A stretch of DNA of 64,000 nt from an uncultured Pseudomonadales bacterium (GTDB lineage: Bacteria; Pseudomonadota; Gammaproteobacteria; Pseudomonadales; Azotimanducaceae), in NCBI GenBank assembly GCA_951813515.1, contig OX638346.1, positions 310,001 to 374,000 of the forward strand. The letters are read 5' to 3'. Position 1 is the first letter of the stretch, and each line of letters starts with the position of its first letter. The position numbers and the translations under genes were made by a program. Shown here in pieces: positions 49,401 through 57,813 of the stretch. The notes beneath the pieces were generated by a model. That model was given only the letters and a program-made list of their open reading frames with translations, was not told the origin of the DNA and did not search any database.

Positions 49401-49993
49401 AGGCGGTCAAGGTTGTCCATCGCGCGCCGCATCCGGTTCTCGGTCTCGCGGCGGCGCTCCCTGTACTTTGAAATGCCGGCAGACTCTTCCAGGTAACCGC
49501 GCAGGTCTCCCGGCTTGGCTTCGACCAGTTCGCTGATCATGCCCTGCTCAATGATGGAATAGCCCCGCGGCCCGAAACCCGTACCGAGGAACACGTCGAC
49601 GATGTCCCGCCGGCGACACGTGTTTCCGTTCAGATAGTAGGTGGAGCGGGCATCCCGCGTGACTTCCCGGCGGACGGCGATGCGGCCAAAGTTCGCATAC
49701 TCTCCGCCGAGGCGGCCGTCGGAGTTGTCGAAGATCAACTCGATGGAGGCCATCGCGCTCGCCTTGCGGGAACGCGAGCCGTTGTTCGTACCATCGAAGA
49801 TGACATCGGCGATGGATTCCCCCCGCAGTTTGAGCGCGGAGCTTTCGCCCATCACCCAGCGAACGGCATCGATAATGTTGGACTTTCCGCAGCCGTTCGG
49901 ACCAACGACCGCACATCGATTTCCGGGGAAGCTGACAGCCGTCGGATCGACGAATGATTTGAATCCGGTCAGCCTGATGCCGTCAAGACGCAT
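46460..49993 (-). CDS. smc: Chromosome segregation protein SMC
   Basis: A 1177-residue SMC ATPase that organises the chromosome with ScpA/B. Walker A GPNGCGKSNIIDAVRW is at ~32-47. Two long coiled coils flank a glycine-containing hinge (~510-640). The C-terminal signature LSGGEKALTAIALIFA and Walker B VCLLDEVDAPLDDTN complete the head. The length is standard. The ATG at 49993 follows a 420-bp upstream gap that should hold the promoter of smc-zipA-ligA. Confidence 0.97.
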   Translation of the reverse strand: MRLDGIRLTGFKSFVDPTAVSFPGNRCAVVGPNGCGKSNIIDAVRWVMGESSALKLRGESIADVIFDGTNNGSRSRKASAMASIELIFDNSDGRLGGEYANFGRIAVRREVTRDARSTYYLNGNTCRRRDIVDVFLGTGFGPRGYSIIEQGMISELVEAKPGDLRGYLEESAGISKYRERRRETENRMRRAMDNLDRLRDIREELDGRLQHLRRQARAAERYRELKREQRDREAELLVLRMRGMNEDLAARDRVLKRLQVEYDQALSALRSDDANIERARAEQQEHLDAFNRVQGLAHGISAKIGKTEEAIKFNRERQSQLESSLANAQRRLDETARQLADDERELARLEKAIAAKVPEIEVARNEDDQVAEALTTAEEDMRTSEAAWSDFLSRASANERELRLEENRVEHIGQTMNRLRRRLAQIEEESGGSSFSTEDLAEELGQAEGRYDAAGAKLAACASELASAREALVGDENALASVRTETQCLRDEHAALDALQQVALGSENHEAREWIDALGLDRVPRLGAELVVDPGWERAVETVLGTDLRAIRVDDLDRFAGDLDDLESGRVVLYEGREIDGAVPGLDLPSLTALVRTDQGPVGAMLAGVFAAETLDVALAHRGELQSDQSIITRDAVWLGPDWIRINRTEDPGLGVVERAHELEILGTRLAQADAGVGELDGLVASGRHRVAELDERRDRLQNQHREHAEAVSRLRTEQEVRLVRIEEAKARQRRDESERDGIAAQMSAETARLREAQTRIASLKQEARTLHAERTELQGARSRQADLLETARHDAATCRGRLHALQMEHEHFTTKLSALELVRSRLKEQRAELETLAEEYRDDIAENLKPLPMFEATLQENLREKVGVDRQLADIRRRTDQAESEIRSNEAKRQQSGNAVEQVRNRIHEAEVEREGVSARCADLSEQLEQSGRALDEVEAELSGDADPGVWRERLDKIERQIARLGAVNLAALEELETQTERKRYLDAQNDDLEQALSTLRSAINRIDRETKSRFKATFDAVNEHLKTLFPKVFGGGHAYLELTSDDLLEAGVSLMARPPGKRNSSIQVLSGGEKALTAIALIFAIFQLNPSPVCLLDEVDAPLDDTNVVRFAELLEEMSREVQFVVITHNKLTMEMADQLLGVTMNEPGVSRLVSVDLDEAAAMAAVKPGVANIT

Positions 49994-50257
49994 GCAGCGA
50001 GTAGTCTTTCGCTAAGCCAGTGGTAGTTTACCGAAATCGACACCCGAAGGCACCTTTAGAAAATCGTTAGCACCCTGCGGGAACGCCGTGGTCGGGCGTT
50101 CTGGCGAATGGCAGGTCCCGATCGGGGTTAACCCGCATATATCACCAAGGCGCTTGTCGAGTGATTGATTGTCATCGCGTTTCAATCAGATGCATTCGTT
50201 TCGTGAAGGTTCTACCGGGTACAGACTGCGCTGCCGCGCCCTCGCACGGTGGGGCCG

Positions 50258-50297
50258 GGCCACGGGCGGTGCCGAAGGCGCCGACTGTGGGGCACTT
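50258..50297 (+). repeat. Dispersed repeat, copy B
   Basis: A 40-bp element starting GGGCCACGGGC and ending ACTGTGGGGCACT, about 34/40 identical to copy A at 33184-33223. It directly abuts the inverted repeat that begins at 50297. Confidence 0.75.
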
Positions 50298-50378
50298 TTT
50301 TCCGCGTGCGGGCACGTGCTTGCTACACCATAAGCGGCGGCTATGTTTCCGCTCGCGAGCACCCGCACGCGAAAAAAA
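50297..50378. repeat. Long inverted repeat beside repeat copy B
   Basis: CGCGTGCGGG (50304-50313) is perfectly complementary to CCCGCACGCG (50362-50371). A T-run outside the left arm (50297-50302) pairs with an A-run outside the right arm (50372-50378), giving about 17 bp with one mismatch. The ~48-nt loop includes CATA...TATG and GCTCGCGAGC dyads. Confidence 0.7.
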
Positions 50379-50396
50379 TCCTGCGCGATCATCGCG
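50372..50396 (-). terminator. Possible terminator of the ccm operon
   Basis: On the minus strand CGCGA-tga-TCGCG (50396-50384) is followed by five bases and then seven T residues (50378-50372), 22-46 bp past the ccmI stop. The stem is short, so strength is uncertain; the T-run also serves as part of the adjoining inverted repeat. Confidence 0.5.
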
Positions 50397-50417
50397 GCCC
50401 TTGGTGAGATATGCGGG

Positions 50418-52001
50418 TCAAGGAAGCCGGCGATCGATGTGCAGGCTCACCGGATCGCCACTCGGGGGACCCACCCGAGTCGCACTCTCCATGTCTCCGG
50501 CAACCGCCGTGGCCGATCCGCCGAGGGCGACGCGGGCCACCAGTTCGAGTGCCTCGACTCCCTTGAACCCTCGCCCCGGGAACATGGCATCAGCGTCCGT
50601 GAGTTCAACCCGCACGGGCAGATCGCCCGCGGTGAGTCGTTTGACGGCCAGGGGCGGTCCCGGCCGCTCGGCGTCCCGCGCGATCACGAACACGGTCGCG
50701 GCCGGGTCGACCTCGAAGGCGGCATCGAGGGAGACGTCCACGGTCGTCGCAGCACTCCCGCGGACGGCATCCGCTGGAAACGTCAGTTCGATGCGCGGTT
50801 GCGCCCGGGGATCAACGGGCTGCGTGGATGCTTCGAGATCATCCTCTGCGGCAAGCGCATTTCCCGACGCCGATAGCCGCGCTACTACTTCAACCTGACC
50901 GCCCATCGACAACCGCGGCGCCGCTCCCATCCCCACGGTGTCGTCGAGTATGACTGTCTGAGACGCCTCGACCCTTCGACGCACGACCGCCAGGGGCATG
51001 CCGCCCTCGACCGGACGGGCGAAAACGATCAGCCACGGCCGGCGCGCCTGGTCCCCCACCTTGACGAGAACTTCGATGAAGGGCCGCGTGGGGTCGAGTT
51101 GCGACTGGACAACCCTCATCAATTCCGTGAGCAGCGCGACCCGCGATTCCGGCAACGGCTGCCCAATAGCCCGCGCGAGGTAACCCGACGCTTCTTCGAA
51201 CGCACCGCCGCGCATCGCATCCATCGCCATCATTTCCAGCATCGCCGGATGGTCGGGACGCGCCGCAAGCACATCCTCGACGACCTGCCGGGTAGCGGCG
51301 TTCATGCCGCCCTGGGCTAGGTAGCTCGCCTGTGCCCACGCCGCGTCGACCTCTTCGTTCGGACCTGCCAGGTCTCGAAGCCTGGCAAAGGCACTCGCCG
51401 CCGCCTGGTAGTCGGAAAGACGCATCCGCGAATGGCCCAGGAGAAACCAGGTGGTCGCATCCTCCGGATTGCGCGCGACTCGTGCCGCCAACGCCTTCTC
51501 CGCGCGCGTCAGGTCATCGACGTCGACGCCGTCACTCGCCAGTGCCTCAGCCGCCAGCGCCAGGTTGGTCGCGTGCGGTTCGCCCCATATGGCGTACAAG
51601 CCCACGGCAACGGCGGCCATTGCTACCGCGGTCAACGCGACGAGCCGCACCGGCGGCCGCGTACCCTCGATGTCCTGCGGCGCAGCGTCCGGACCTTGGG
51701 CTTTCGACGTGTCCGGCTTCGGGTCTTGACTGTCCCCGGTCCCAGACCCCTCAAGGTCCGCTTCGGGCCCATCCGTCCCTATCAGGTCGAGAGCCAGTTC
51801 CTCTTCCAGTTCGACCAGGGTCGAAGTGTCCAGTGTCTGGACGCGACCCTCCTCGATCAACTCCCGGCGACGATCGGCGAAAAGGACGGCATTGGCGTCC
51901 GCCCGATCCATCACGCGGCCCCCCGCCCGCCGGACACCGAAGAGGACGTAGAAGACCACGATCGACGCAAAAACCGCCGTACCGGCAAAAACCTCGATCA
52001 T
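50418..52001 (-). CDS. ccmI: Cytochrome c-type biogenesis protein CcmI (TPR)
   Basis: A 527-residue apocytochrome chaperone of System I. Two N-terminal membrane helices (~3-23 and ~115-135) bracket a cytoplasmic loop with the CcmI-typical NAVLFADRRRELIEEGR. The C-terminal periplasmic part starts with TPR helices (DATTWFLLGHSRMRLSDYQAAASAFARL). It ends in a beta-rich domain (~400-527). CcmI delivers apocytochrome c to CcmF/CcmH. The start overlaps the ccmH stop (ATGA). It is the last gene of the ccm operon. Confidence 0.9.
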   Translation of the reverse strand: MIEVFAGTAVFASIVVFYVLFGVRRAGGRVMDRADANAVLFADRRRELIEEGRVQTLDTSTLVELEEELALDLIGTDGPEADLEGSGTGDSQDPKPDTSKAQGPDAAPQDIEGTRPPVRLVALTAVAMAAVAVGLYAIWGEPHATNLALAAEALASDGVDVDDLTRAEKALAARVARNPEDATTWFLLGHSRMRLSDYQAAASAFARLRDLAGPNEEVDAAWAQASYLAQGGMNAATRQVVEDVLAARPDHPAMLEMMAMDAMRGGAFEEASGYLARAIGQPLPESRVALLTELMRVVQSQLDPTRPFIEVLVKVGDQARRPWLIVFARPVEGGMPLAVVRRRVEASQTVILDDTVGMGAAPRLSMGGQVEVVARLSASGNALAAEDDLEASTQPVDPRAQPRIELTFPADAVRGSAATTVDVSLDAAFEVDPAATVFVIARDAERPGPPLAVKRLTAGDLPVRVELTDADAMFPGRGFKGVEALELVARVALGGSATAVAGDMESATRVGPPSGDPVSLHIDRRLP

Positions 52002-52444
52002 CGGTCGTCGTCAAGCAGCCGCGCGACCTGCTCCCGCTCCCTTTTCGTCAGGGGAACGCGCCGCCGGAGAACGCCCACACGCGCGACAACGACGACGGCG
52101 ATCAGCAACAGGACCGGGGGAACCACCCAAAGCGGCCAGTTCGTCATTCGGAACTCGGGATCGTAGAGAACGAAATCGCCGTAGCGTTCCTGCAGGTACA
52201 CGCGCACCTCGTCATCCGTCGCGCCTTCTTCCAGCAGACGCCGGACCGTGCGTCGCAAGTCGCGGGCGATCGGCGCCCCCGAACTCGCCAGGGACTCATT
52301 CAGGCACTTGGGACAGCGCAACTCCGAGAGCAGCACCCGATAGCGGTCGGCCAGTCCGGGGTTCGAAAAGTCGAATCCGTCGATCGCCGACGCACCGAGC
52401 AGGCAGGCCACCGCGACGAGCATCGCGCAGACACGCAACATCAT
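51998..52444 (-). CDS. ccmH: Cytochrome c-type biogenesis protein CcmH
   Basis: A 148-residue thiol-reducing subunit of the heme ligation complex. A signal peptide precedes the three-helix domain. The redox motif LRCPKC (LRCxxC) is followed by NESLASSGAPIARDLR. One C-terminal transmembrane helix (~105-125) is visible. The real start is one of two tandem ATGs at 52444/52441 overlapping the ccmG stop; the longer open frame upstream is inside ccmG. Confidence 0.93.
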   Translation of the reverse strand: MMLRVCAMLVAVACLLGASAIDGFDFSNPGLADRYRVLLSELRCPKCLNESLASSGAPIARDLRRTVRRLLEEGATDDEVRVYLQERYGDFVLYDPEFRMTNWPLWVVPPVLLLIAVVVVARVGVLRRRVPLTKREREQVARLLDDDR

Positions 52445-52980
52445 CGCAGTGCCTCCAACGCCGCGATGGCGGGCTGTAGCTCTTCTCTCCAAATGTCCTC
52501 GTTGACGTCGCCGACGCGCTTGTAGCGAATGGTTCCCTCGGCATCCACCAGGAACGTCTCCGGCGCCCCGTAGACGCCGATTTCGACACCGAAATCGCCG
52601 CTCACATCCACGATGTTGTAATCGTAGGGATCTCCGTGCCGCGCCAGCCATCGGCTCGCTTCGGAAGGATCGTCCTTGTAGTTGATGCCAATGACGGAAA
52701 GGCCCGTCTCGTTCGCAATGCGCGAGAGTTCCCCGTGCTCCGCCAAGCATGTCGGGCACCAGGTGGCCCAGACGTTGACCAGGCGGCGTTGACCGACCAG
52801 GTCCGCGCGGGTCGCCCGCGCGCCCGGCTTCCCCAGGATCGGCAGGTCGAAATCCGGAAACGGCCTGTCGATCAGTGCCGACGGCAACTCGTGCGGGTCA
52901 CGCAGGGTGAAACCCAGGAACAGGAAACACGCCAGCACCGCAAACACGGCCATCGGGATGAACAGTCGCGCCCGGTTCAT
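52441..52980 (-). CDS. ccmG: Thiol:disulfide interchange protein CcmG/DsbE
   Basis: A 179-residue membrane-anchored thioredoxin-fold protein that keeps apocytochrome CXXCH cysteines reduced. The N-terminal anchor is at ~7-24, and the active site WCPTC is at 74-78. The cis-Pro segment GAPETFLVD is intact. It starts at the ATG at 52980, overlapping the ccmF stop by 4 bp. The ribosome site would lie inside the dispersed repeat that forms the ccmF tail. Confidence 0.94.
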   Translation of the reverse strand: MNRARLFIPMAVFAVLACFLFLGFTLRDPHELPSALIDRPFPDFDLPILGKPGARATRADLVGQRRLVNVWATWCPTCLAEHGELSRIANETGLSVIGINYKDDPSEASRWLARHGDPYDYNIVDVSGDFGVEIGVYGAPETFLVDAEGTIRYKRVGDVNEDIWREELQPAIAALEALR

Positions 52981-55013
52981 GTCGTCGGCGAGTGCCCCAC
53001 AGCCGGCGCCTTAGGCTCCCGTTTTCTCCTTGCGAGGGGTGCCCCCTCGCGCTCCCCGGCTGAAGGCTCCGGCCCGGCCCCGCTCGTCGCCCAGGGGGAT
53101 CCCCTCGCCTCCCGCAGGCCGTCCGTTGCGCGCAGTCGACGATAGCGCGGATCGGTCACGGCGAGCACACCGCCGAACGCCATCAACAGCGCGCCCAGCC
53201 ACACCCACCGAACCATCGGCTTGTCCTGGATCCGAACGCCCCAGGCGCCGTCGGGCAATGCCGAGCCCAACGCGATGTAGAGGTCCCGCACGAATCCAGC
53301 GGCAATTCCCGCTTCCGTCATCACCTGGTCGCGCACGGGATAGTGACGCTTTTCGGGATACAGGTGCACGCCGCTGTCCGTGACGAACTCGGCGCGATCC
53401 GCAACGTAGTTCGGTCCTTCGATCCTGCGCAACGCGGCAAAGCGATAGGTCACGCCATTCAGCTCCACGCTGTCGCCGACGGCCATGCGGACGTCGACTT
53501 CACGGGAGAACTCACTTGTCACGCCAATGCCCATGAGCGCCACGGCAAAACCGATATGCGCAATCGTCATCCCCAGGTATCCCCGCGTCGTGCTGTTTCG
53601 GCGCCGCCACACGTCGGCACCGTGCACCAACATGATCCAGATACCGAGCGCCACCGCGACCGCCGCACCCACCTTGAACGCACCGCCGAGCACAAGCGGC
53701 AGCACCAATCCCATGCAGAGCGCCGCGACGCACATCAGGCCCGAATTCTTCAACAGCGACAGCGGCGTGCGCTTCCATCGCGCCACCGGCGCCAGCGCCA
53801 GGAAGCACGCCAGAACACACATGAGCGGAACGAATCCCCTGTTGAAATAGGGGGCGCCGACCGATGTCTTCTCGCCGCCCGTCATGGCTTCGTGGGCGAG
53901 CGGATACAGGGTCCCGTGCAGGACAAAGGCCAATGCGACAACCAGGATCGCATTGTTGACCAGGAGCAGGAGTTCACGGGAAAAGCCGCCATAGCGGGCC
54001 CTGCTCATGATGGTCGGCGCCCGCACCCCGTAGATCGCGAGCGCCCCGCCCACTGCAATCGCCAACAACGCGAGAACGAAGAGGCCGCGTTCCGGATCCA
54101 CGGCAAACGCATGCACCGAGGTCAACACGCCGGATCGCACGATGAACGCGCCGAGCAGCGACAGCGAAAAGGCCGCAATCGCCAGCAGCGCCGTCCAGCT
54201 CTTGAACGCGCCGCGTTTTTCGGTGACCGCAAGGGAGTGGATCAGGGCGGTGCCCGCCAGCCACGGCATGAACGAGGCGTTCTCCACCGGGTCCCAGAAC
54301 CACCAGCCGCCCCAGCCGAGTTCGTAGTACGCCCACCAGCTTCCCAGGGCGATCCCGACGGTCAGAAAGGCCCATGCCACGTTCGTCCATGGTCGGGACC
54401 AACGCGCCCAGGCCGCATCCAGCCTGCCGCCAATGAGCGCCGCCACGGCGAAGGAGAACGCCACGGCAAACCCGACATAGCCGGTGTAGAGCAGGGGCGG
54501 ATGCACGATCAGCCCAAAGTCCTGCAGCAGCGGATTCAGATCCGCACCCTCAGGGGGAGCGGCCGGCAGCAGGCGCTCGAAGGGACTGCTCGTACTGAGG
54601 AGAAACAGCAGGAAACCGAAGTTGAGCAAACCCATCGTTCCCAATACGCGACCGAAGATCTCGTCCGGAAGCCGCCGGCAGCCCAGACTCACCGCCCAGG
54701 TCCAGACCCCCATGATCAGTATCCACAGGAGAAACGAGCCCTCGTGCGCGCCCCAGGTCGCGCTGACCCGGTAATACCAGGGCAGCAGGCTGTTCGAGTT
54801 CTCTGCCACGTAAGCAACGGAAAAGTCGCTGACGAGGAAAGCCCGCACAAGCACCGCGAAACCGATAGCGAGCAGCAGGAGCTGGCACGAGGCGAGCGTC
54901 GCCACCAGGCTGCGCCAGACGCTGTTGACGGCGCTGACATGGCCGACGACGCCGAGCGCGAGGGCGACCAGCAGGGCCGCGACCACGGAAAAGTGTCCGA
55001 ACTCGACGATCAC
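52977..55013 (-). CDS. ccmF: Cytochrome c-type biogenesis protein CcmF
   Basis: A 678-residue multi-spanning heme lyase component (about 14-15 helices). The WWD heme-handling motif [20 protein letters not shown] and the conserved LLVNN and GTLYPL stretches with His are present. The last ~45 residues after [11 protein letters not shown] are Pro/Gly/Ala-rich and look unconserved. Their DNA contains a strong GCGAGGGG hairpin and dispersed repeat copy C. It overlaps ccmG and ccmE by 4 bp each. Confidence 0.95.
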   Translation of the reverse strand: MIVEFGHFSVVAALLVALALGVVGHVSAVNSVWRSLVATLASCQLLLLAIGFAVLVRAFLVSDFSVAYVAENSNSLLPWYYRVSATWGAHEGSFLLWILIMGVWTWAVSLGCRRLPDEIFGRVLGTMGLLNFGFLLFLLSTSSPFERLLPAAPPEGADLNPLLQDFGLIVHPPLLYTGYVGFAVAFSFAVAALIGGRLDAAWARWSRPWTNVAWAFLTVGIALGSWWAYYELGWGGWWFWDPVENASFMPWLAGTALIHSLAVTEKRGAFKSWTALLAIAAFSLSLLGAFIVRSGVLTSVHAFAVDPERGLFVLALLAIAVGGALAIYGVRAPTIMSRARYGGFSRELLLLVNNAILVVALAFVLHGTLYPLAHEAMTGGEKTSVGAPYFNRGFVPLMCVLACFLALAPVARWKRTPLSLLKNSGLMCVAALCMGLVLPLVLGGAFKVGAAVAVALGIWIMLVHGADVWRRRNSTTRGYLGMTIAHIGFAVALMGIGVTSEFSREVDVRMAVGDSVELNGVTYRFAALRRIEGPNYVADRAEFVTDSGVHLYPEKRHYPVRDQVMTEAGIAAGFVRDLYIALGSALPDGAWGVRIQDKPMVRWVWLGALLMAFGGVLAVTDPRYRRLRATDGLREARGSPWATSGAGPEPSAGEREGAPLARRKREPKAPAVGHSPTT
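52988..53013 (-). repeat. Dispersed repeat, copy C, inside the ccmF 3' end
   Basis: On the minus strand this 26-bp core starts GCCTAAGGCGCC and ends CTGTGGGGCACT. It differs from copies A and B at two or three positions. It encodes PKAPAVGH of the CcmF tail. Confidence 0.75.
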
Positions 55014-55471
55014 GGCGCGCCCGCGTGGGGATCCGGCGGGGTGGAGGATTCCGCCTCGGCAATGCCGGCCAGTTCCGGCGGCATGTAGTTCTCGTCGTGC
55101 TTGGCAAGCACCTGAGACGCCTGGAACACGCGCTCGTCATCCAGTTCGCCCGTGACCAGGATGCCCTGCCCCTCTCGAAACAGGTCCGGCAGGATGCCGA
55201 CGTAGCGCACGACGAAGTCGGAACCCTGGTAGTCCGTGAGCACAAAGGACACGCCGAGGCCACTGTCGTCGTGTTCCACGCTGCCATCCGCCACCATTCC
55301 GCCCGCGCGGATCGTGACGCCCGCCGGCGCTTCGCCGCCCACCACGCGCTCCGGCGGGTAGAACAGATTGATGTTCTCGTCGAGAGCCGTGAGCACCAGC
55401 GCAGCGGTGACGGCCGTGCCGCCGAGAACGAACACGATCGCGACCAGGCGATTGCGGCGCCGCGTATTCAT
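55010..55471 (-). CDS. ccmE: Cytochrome c-type biogenesis protein CcmE (heme chaperone)
   Basis: A 153-residue periplasmic heme chaperone. One N-terminal anchor helix (~10-30) precedes an OB-fold beta-barrel. The heme-attaching His is in [11 protein letters not shown] near the C-terminus. The tail is Pro/Glu-rich. The ATG at 55471 overlaps the ccmD stop; the longer frame upstream has no support. It overlaps ccmF by 4 bp. Confidence 0.95.
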   Translation of the reverse strand: MNTRRRNRLVAIVFVLGGTAVTAALVLTALDENINLFYPPERVVGGEAPAGVTIRAGGMVADGSVEHDDSGLGVSFVLTDYQGSDFVVRYVGILPDLFREGQGILVTGELDDERVFQASQVLAKHDENYMPPELAGIAEAESSTPPDPHAGAP

Positions 55472-55629
55472 TCCGAAGACCCCTTTCGCTCTGGACAGGA
55501 GCCATGCATGGCTAGGAATCGTCGGCGGGCAAGGATCGGTCGGGTCGCGAGCACGATCAGCACCGCCCAGGCGATACCGTAGGCGAGCCACACATAAAGG
55601 CCGTGGCCACCCATCTGAAGGAATGTCAT
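55468..55629 (-). CDS. ccmD: Heme exporter protein CcmD
   Basis: A 53-residue small membrane protein easily missed because of its size. It reads [20 protein letters not shown] and continues with one hydrophobic helix and a basic tail, the standard CcmD layout. CcmD links CcmC/CcmE to the CcmAB transporter. The ATG at 55629 is 8 bp after the ccmC stop, and the stop overlaps the ccmE start (ATGA). Confidence 0.9.
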   Translation of the reverse strand: MTFLQMGGHGLYVWLAYGIAWAVLIVLATRPILARRRFLAMHGSCPERKGSSE

Positions 55630-55637
55630 GAAATCGT

Positions 55638-56402
55638 TCACGACCCGCTACCCGACTGCGCGCGCTGAAGCCAGTCCCGCACCCAAACGGTATCCGACTC
55701 GCGCTCGAGAATCTCGTTGCGCAGGCCCGCAAGGACTACCGCAGCGACAGAGCAATAAAACCCGATGACATTGACCAGCAGCGGTAGCCACATCTCCACG
55801 GGCATCGTCGGCTGTTCGGTCAACGAGAAACTCGACGGCTGATGCAGCGTCAGCCACCAGTCCACCGAGTACTTGATGATGGGCACGTTGACCGTACCGA
55901 CGATGGCGAGCACCGCCACCGCCCTGCCCGCCCGTTCCCGTCCCGGGATAGCCTCACGTAGCACCATCAGTCCGAGATAGAGGAAGAACAGCACCAGCAC
56001 GGACGTGGTACGCGCATCCCAAACCCACCAGGCGCCCCAGGTCGGCTTGCCCCAGATCGCCCCGGTCAGCAGCGCGACGCCCGTGATCGCCATGCCGACG
56101 GGCGCGGTCACCGCAATGAACATGTCGGCGAGTTTCATGCGCCAGACGAGCAGCACGACGCCCGCGACACCCATGGCCAGGTAGAGCGCTTCCGCAAGAT
56201 GCGCCGTTGGCACATGCACGTAGATGATGCGGAAGCTGTTGCCCTGCTGATAGTCCTCCGGCGCGAATACGAGGCCCCAGACCGTACCGACAATCAGCAG
56301 CGCGATGCCGATGATGGCGAGCCCCGCAAGCCACGGCTTCGTCATGTCGAAGAACCATCGAGGCGAACCGAGCCTGTGCACAAAAGCGCCCAACCGACTC
56401 AC
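55638..56402 (-). CDS. ccmC: Heme exporter protein CcmC
   Basis: A 254-residue, six-helix membrane protein that presents heme to CcmE. The tryptophan-rich WWD motif [13 protein letters not shown] is intact between TM3 and TM4, with periplasmic His in YVHVPTAH. The start is a GTG at 56402, one base after the ccmB stop. Confidence 0.95.
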   Translation of the reverse strand: MSRLGAFVHRLGSPRWFFDMTKPWLAGLAIIGIALLIVGTVWGLVFAPEDYQQGNSFRIIYVHVPTAHLAEALYLAMGVAGVVLLVWRMKLADMFIAVTAPVGMAITGVALLTGAIWGKPTWGAWWVWDARTTSVLVLFFLYLGLMVLREAIPGRERAGRAVAVLAIVGTVNVPIIKYSVDWWLTLHQPSSFSLTEQPTMPVEMWLPLLVNVIGFYCSVAAVVLAGLRNEILERESDTVWVRDWLQRAQSGSGS

Positions 56403-56403
56403 C

Positions 56404-57069
56404 CTAGTACTCCTGGCTCAGTCTGAGAGCGAAGCCCACCGCAAAGGGCGCGAAAGTCACTGCGGCCGCCAGCATCGCCAGAAGCCACAGCAGTTGCGGC
56501 AGGGCACTCAAGCCCGATGCGGCGACGACACTCGCGCCAGCGCCGAATACGAGCACGGGGACGTACAGGGGCAACGCGATCAACGCCACCAGCAGACCGC
56601 CGCGACCCAGCCCCGCCGTCAATGCCGCCGCCACCGCGCCGACCATCGTGAGCGTTGGCGTGCCGATCAGGAGGCTCAGCGTCAGCACGGGTAGCGCCTG
56701 CGCCGGCGCCTGCAGCATGAACCCCACAAGGGGGGCGAAGAGGACCAGTGGCAGTCCGCTTACGCACCAGTGCGCAGCGAGTTTGCCCAGTACGGCGAGG
56801 AATACCGGGCGACCATGCAGCAGCATCTGCTCCAGCGTGCCGTCCTCGAAGTCGCGCCGAAACAGGCTCTCGGCCGCCAACATGCAGGACAGCAGCGCGA
56901 TGACCCATATGGCGACGACAGCCACCAGGCCGAGCGTCTCCAGGTCTGAACCGAGACCCAGCCCGAAGAGTGTCGCCGCGAGCGCGAAAAAAGCCAGCGG
57001 ATGCGCCGCTTCCCCCCGCGAACGGAACGCGATCCGCAAGTCTCGCCCGGCCTGGGCAAGGGCGATCAC
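56404..57069 (-). CDS. ccmB: Heme exporter protein CcmB
   Basis: The 221-residue permease of the CcmAB ABC transporter, with six hydrophobic helices. The cytoplasmic stretch ESLFRRDFEDGTLEQMLLHG near 65-85 is the CcmB hallmark. The real start is a GTG at 57069 overlapping the ccmA stop (GTGA); the 27 codons upstream in the open frame belong to ccmA in another frame. Confidence 0.94.
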   Translation of the reverse strand: MIALAQAGRDLRIAFRSRGEAAHPLAFFALAATLFGLGLGSDLETLGLVAVVAIWVIALLSCMLAAESLFRRDFEDGTLEQMLLHGRPVFLAVLGKLAAHWCVSGLPLVLFAPLVGFMLQAPAQALPVLTLSLLIGTPTLTMVGAVAAALTAGLGRGGLLVALIALPLYVPVLVFGAGASVVAASGLSALPQLLWLLAMLAAAVTFAPFAVGFALRLSQEY

Positions 57070-57659
57070 GCCGCGAGTTCCAGGCGTCGTGCATCGGCCA
57101 GCCCCAGGTCCTCGTGCGTTGCGCAGACCACCGCGCCTCCGCCGTGGCAATGCGCCTGCGCTATCGAAAGCACGATTTCACGACCGCTTTCGTCGAGGGC
57201 GGCGAACGGTTCGTCCAGCAACCATAGGGGCGCGGAACTCGCCACCAGTCGTGCCAGCGCCGCGCGCCTTTGCTGACCTGCGGACAGGCTTCGGCAGGGC
57301 ACCAGGTGCGAACCGTTCAGTCCGACCCTGCGCAGCGCGGAAAGGCAGTCTTCGCGCCGTGGTTCCCGGCCCTGTAGCGCCAGGTACCAACGCAGGTTCT
57401 CCAGCGGCGTGAGCAATAGACTCAATCCCGGCTTGTGGCCCAAATACAGCGGACGCTCCTCGCCAGCGACATCCACGTGACCGGACTCCTCCTTGAACAA
57501 TCCCGCAATGCACCGCAACAGCGTCGTCTTGCCACTGCCGTTGGGCCCATGGACCTCCATCAACTCGCCCGGCTCCAGATCGAAGTCGATGCCTTGAAAC
57601 AACCGGCGCCCGCCCGCGGCGCAAGCCAGATCGCGTACCGACAAGAGAGGGCCGTTCAA
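57066..57659 (-). CDS. ccmA: Cytochrome c biogenesis ATP-binding protein CcmA
   Basis: A 197-residue ABC ATPase that powers release of holo-CcmE. Walker A HGPNGSGKTTLLR is at ~38-50, the signature LSAGQQRRAALARL and Walker B LWLLDEPFAALD are intact, and the H-loop lies in ATHEDLG. It is the first gene of the ccmABCDEFGHI operon. Confidence 0.95.
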   Translation of the reverse strand: MNGPLLSVRDLACAAGGRRLFQGIDFDLEPGELMEVHGPNGSGKTTLLRCIAGLFKEESGHVDVAGEERPLYLGHKPGLSLLLTPLENLRWYLALQGREPRREDCLSALRRVGLNGSHLVPCRSLSAGQQRRAALARLVASSAPLWLLDEPFAALDESGREIVLSIAQAHCHGGGAVVCATHEDLGLADARRLELAA

Positions 57660-57685
57660 CGGTTCTGCGTCGCGGCAAAACGCGC

Positions 57686-57691
57686 ATTATA
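57686..57691 (-). promoter_or_regulatory. Candidate -10 box (TATAAT) of the ccm operon
   Basis: A perfect TATAAT on the minus strand lies 27 bp upstream of the ccmA ATG in the 154-bp gap before ybbP. No good -35 hexamer stands 16-18 bp further upstream, so the promoter call is tentative. Confidence 0.45.
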
Positions 57692-57813
57692 GGTGCAAGC
57701 GAAGTCTCTTGTGCCGCGCATCGGAGTCCGCGCGGGAGCGCCTTCTACGGATCCGGAAAGCCGTTGCCAGAGTTCTTGCCGGGAATCCTTCGGAGACCGT
57801 TCGGCCGCTCCCC

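Larger units (their letters stand above)
49994..50417. other. Intergenic region between smc and ccmI
   Basis: No gene is supported. It carries dispersed repeat copy B, a long inverted repeat and a probable terminator for the ccm operon (listed separately). The segment nearest smc (49994-50250) shows no clear promoter hexamers. Confidence 0.5.

Noticed and set aside
47870..49471. A 1.6-kb plus-strand frame opposite smc
   Set aside because: Antisense to the SMC coiled coil; composition alone explains it.
53343..55088. A 1.7-kb plus-strand frame opposite ccmF
   Set aside because: His/Gln/Arg-rich shadow of a membrane-protein gene.
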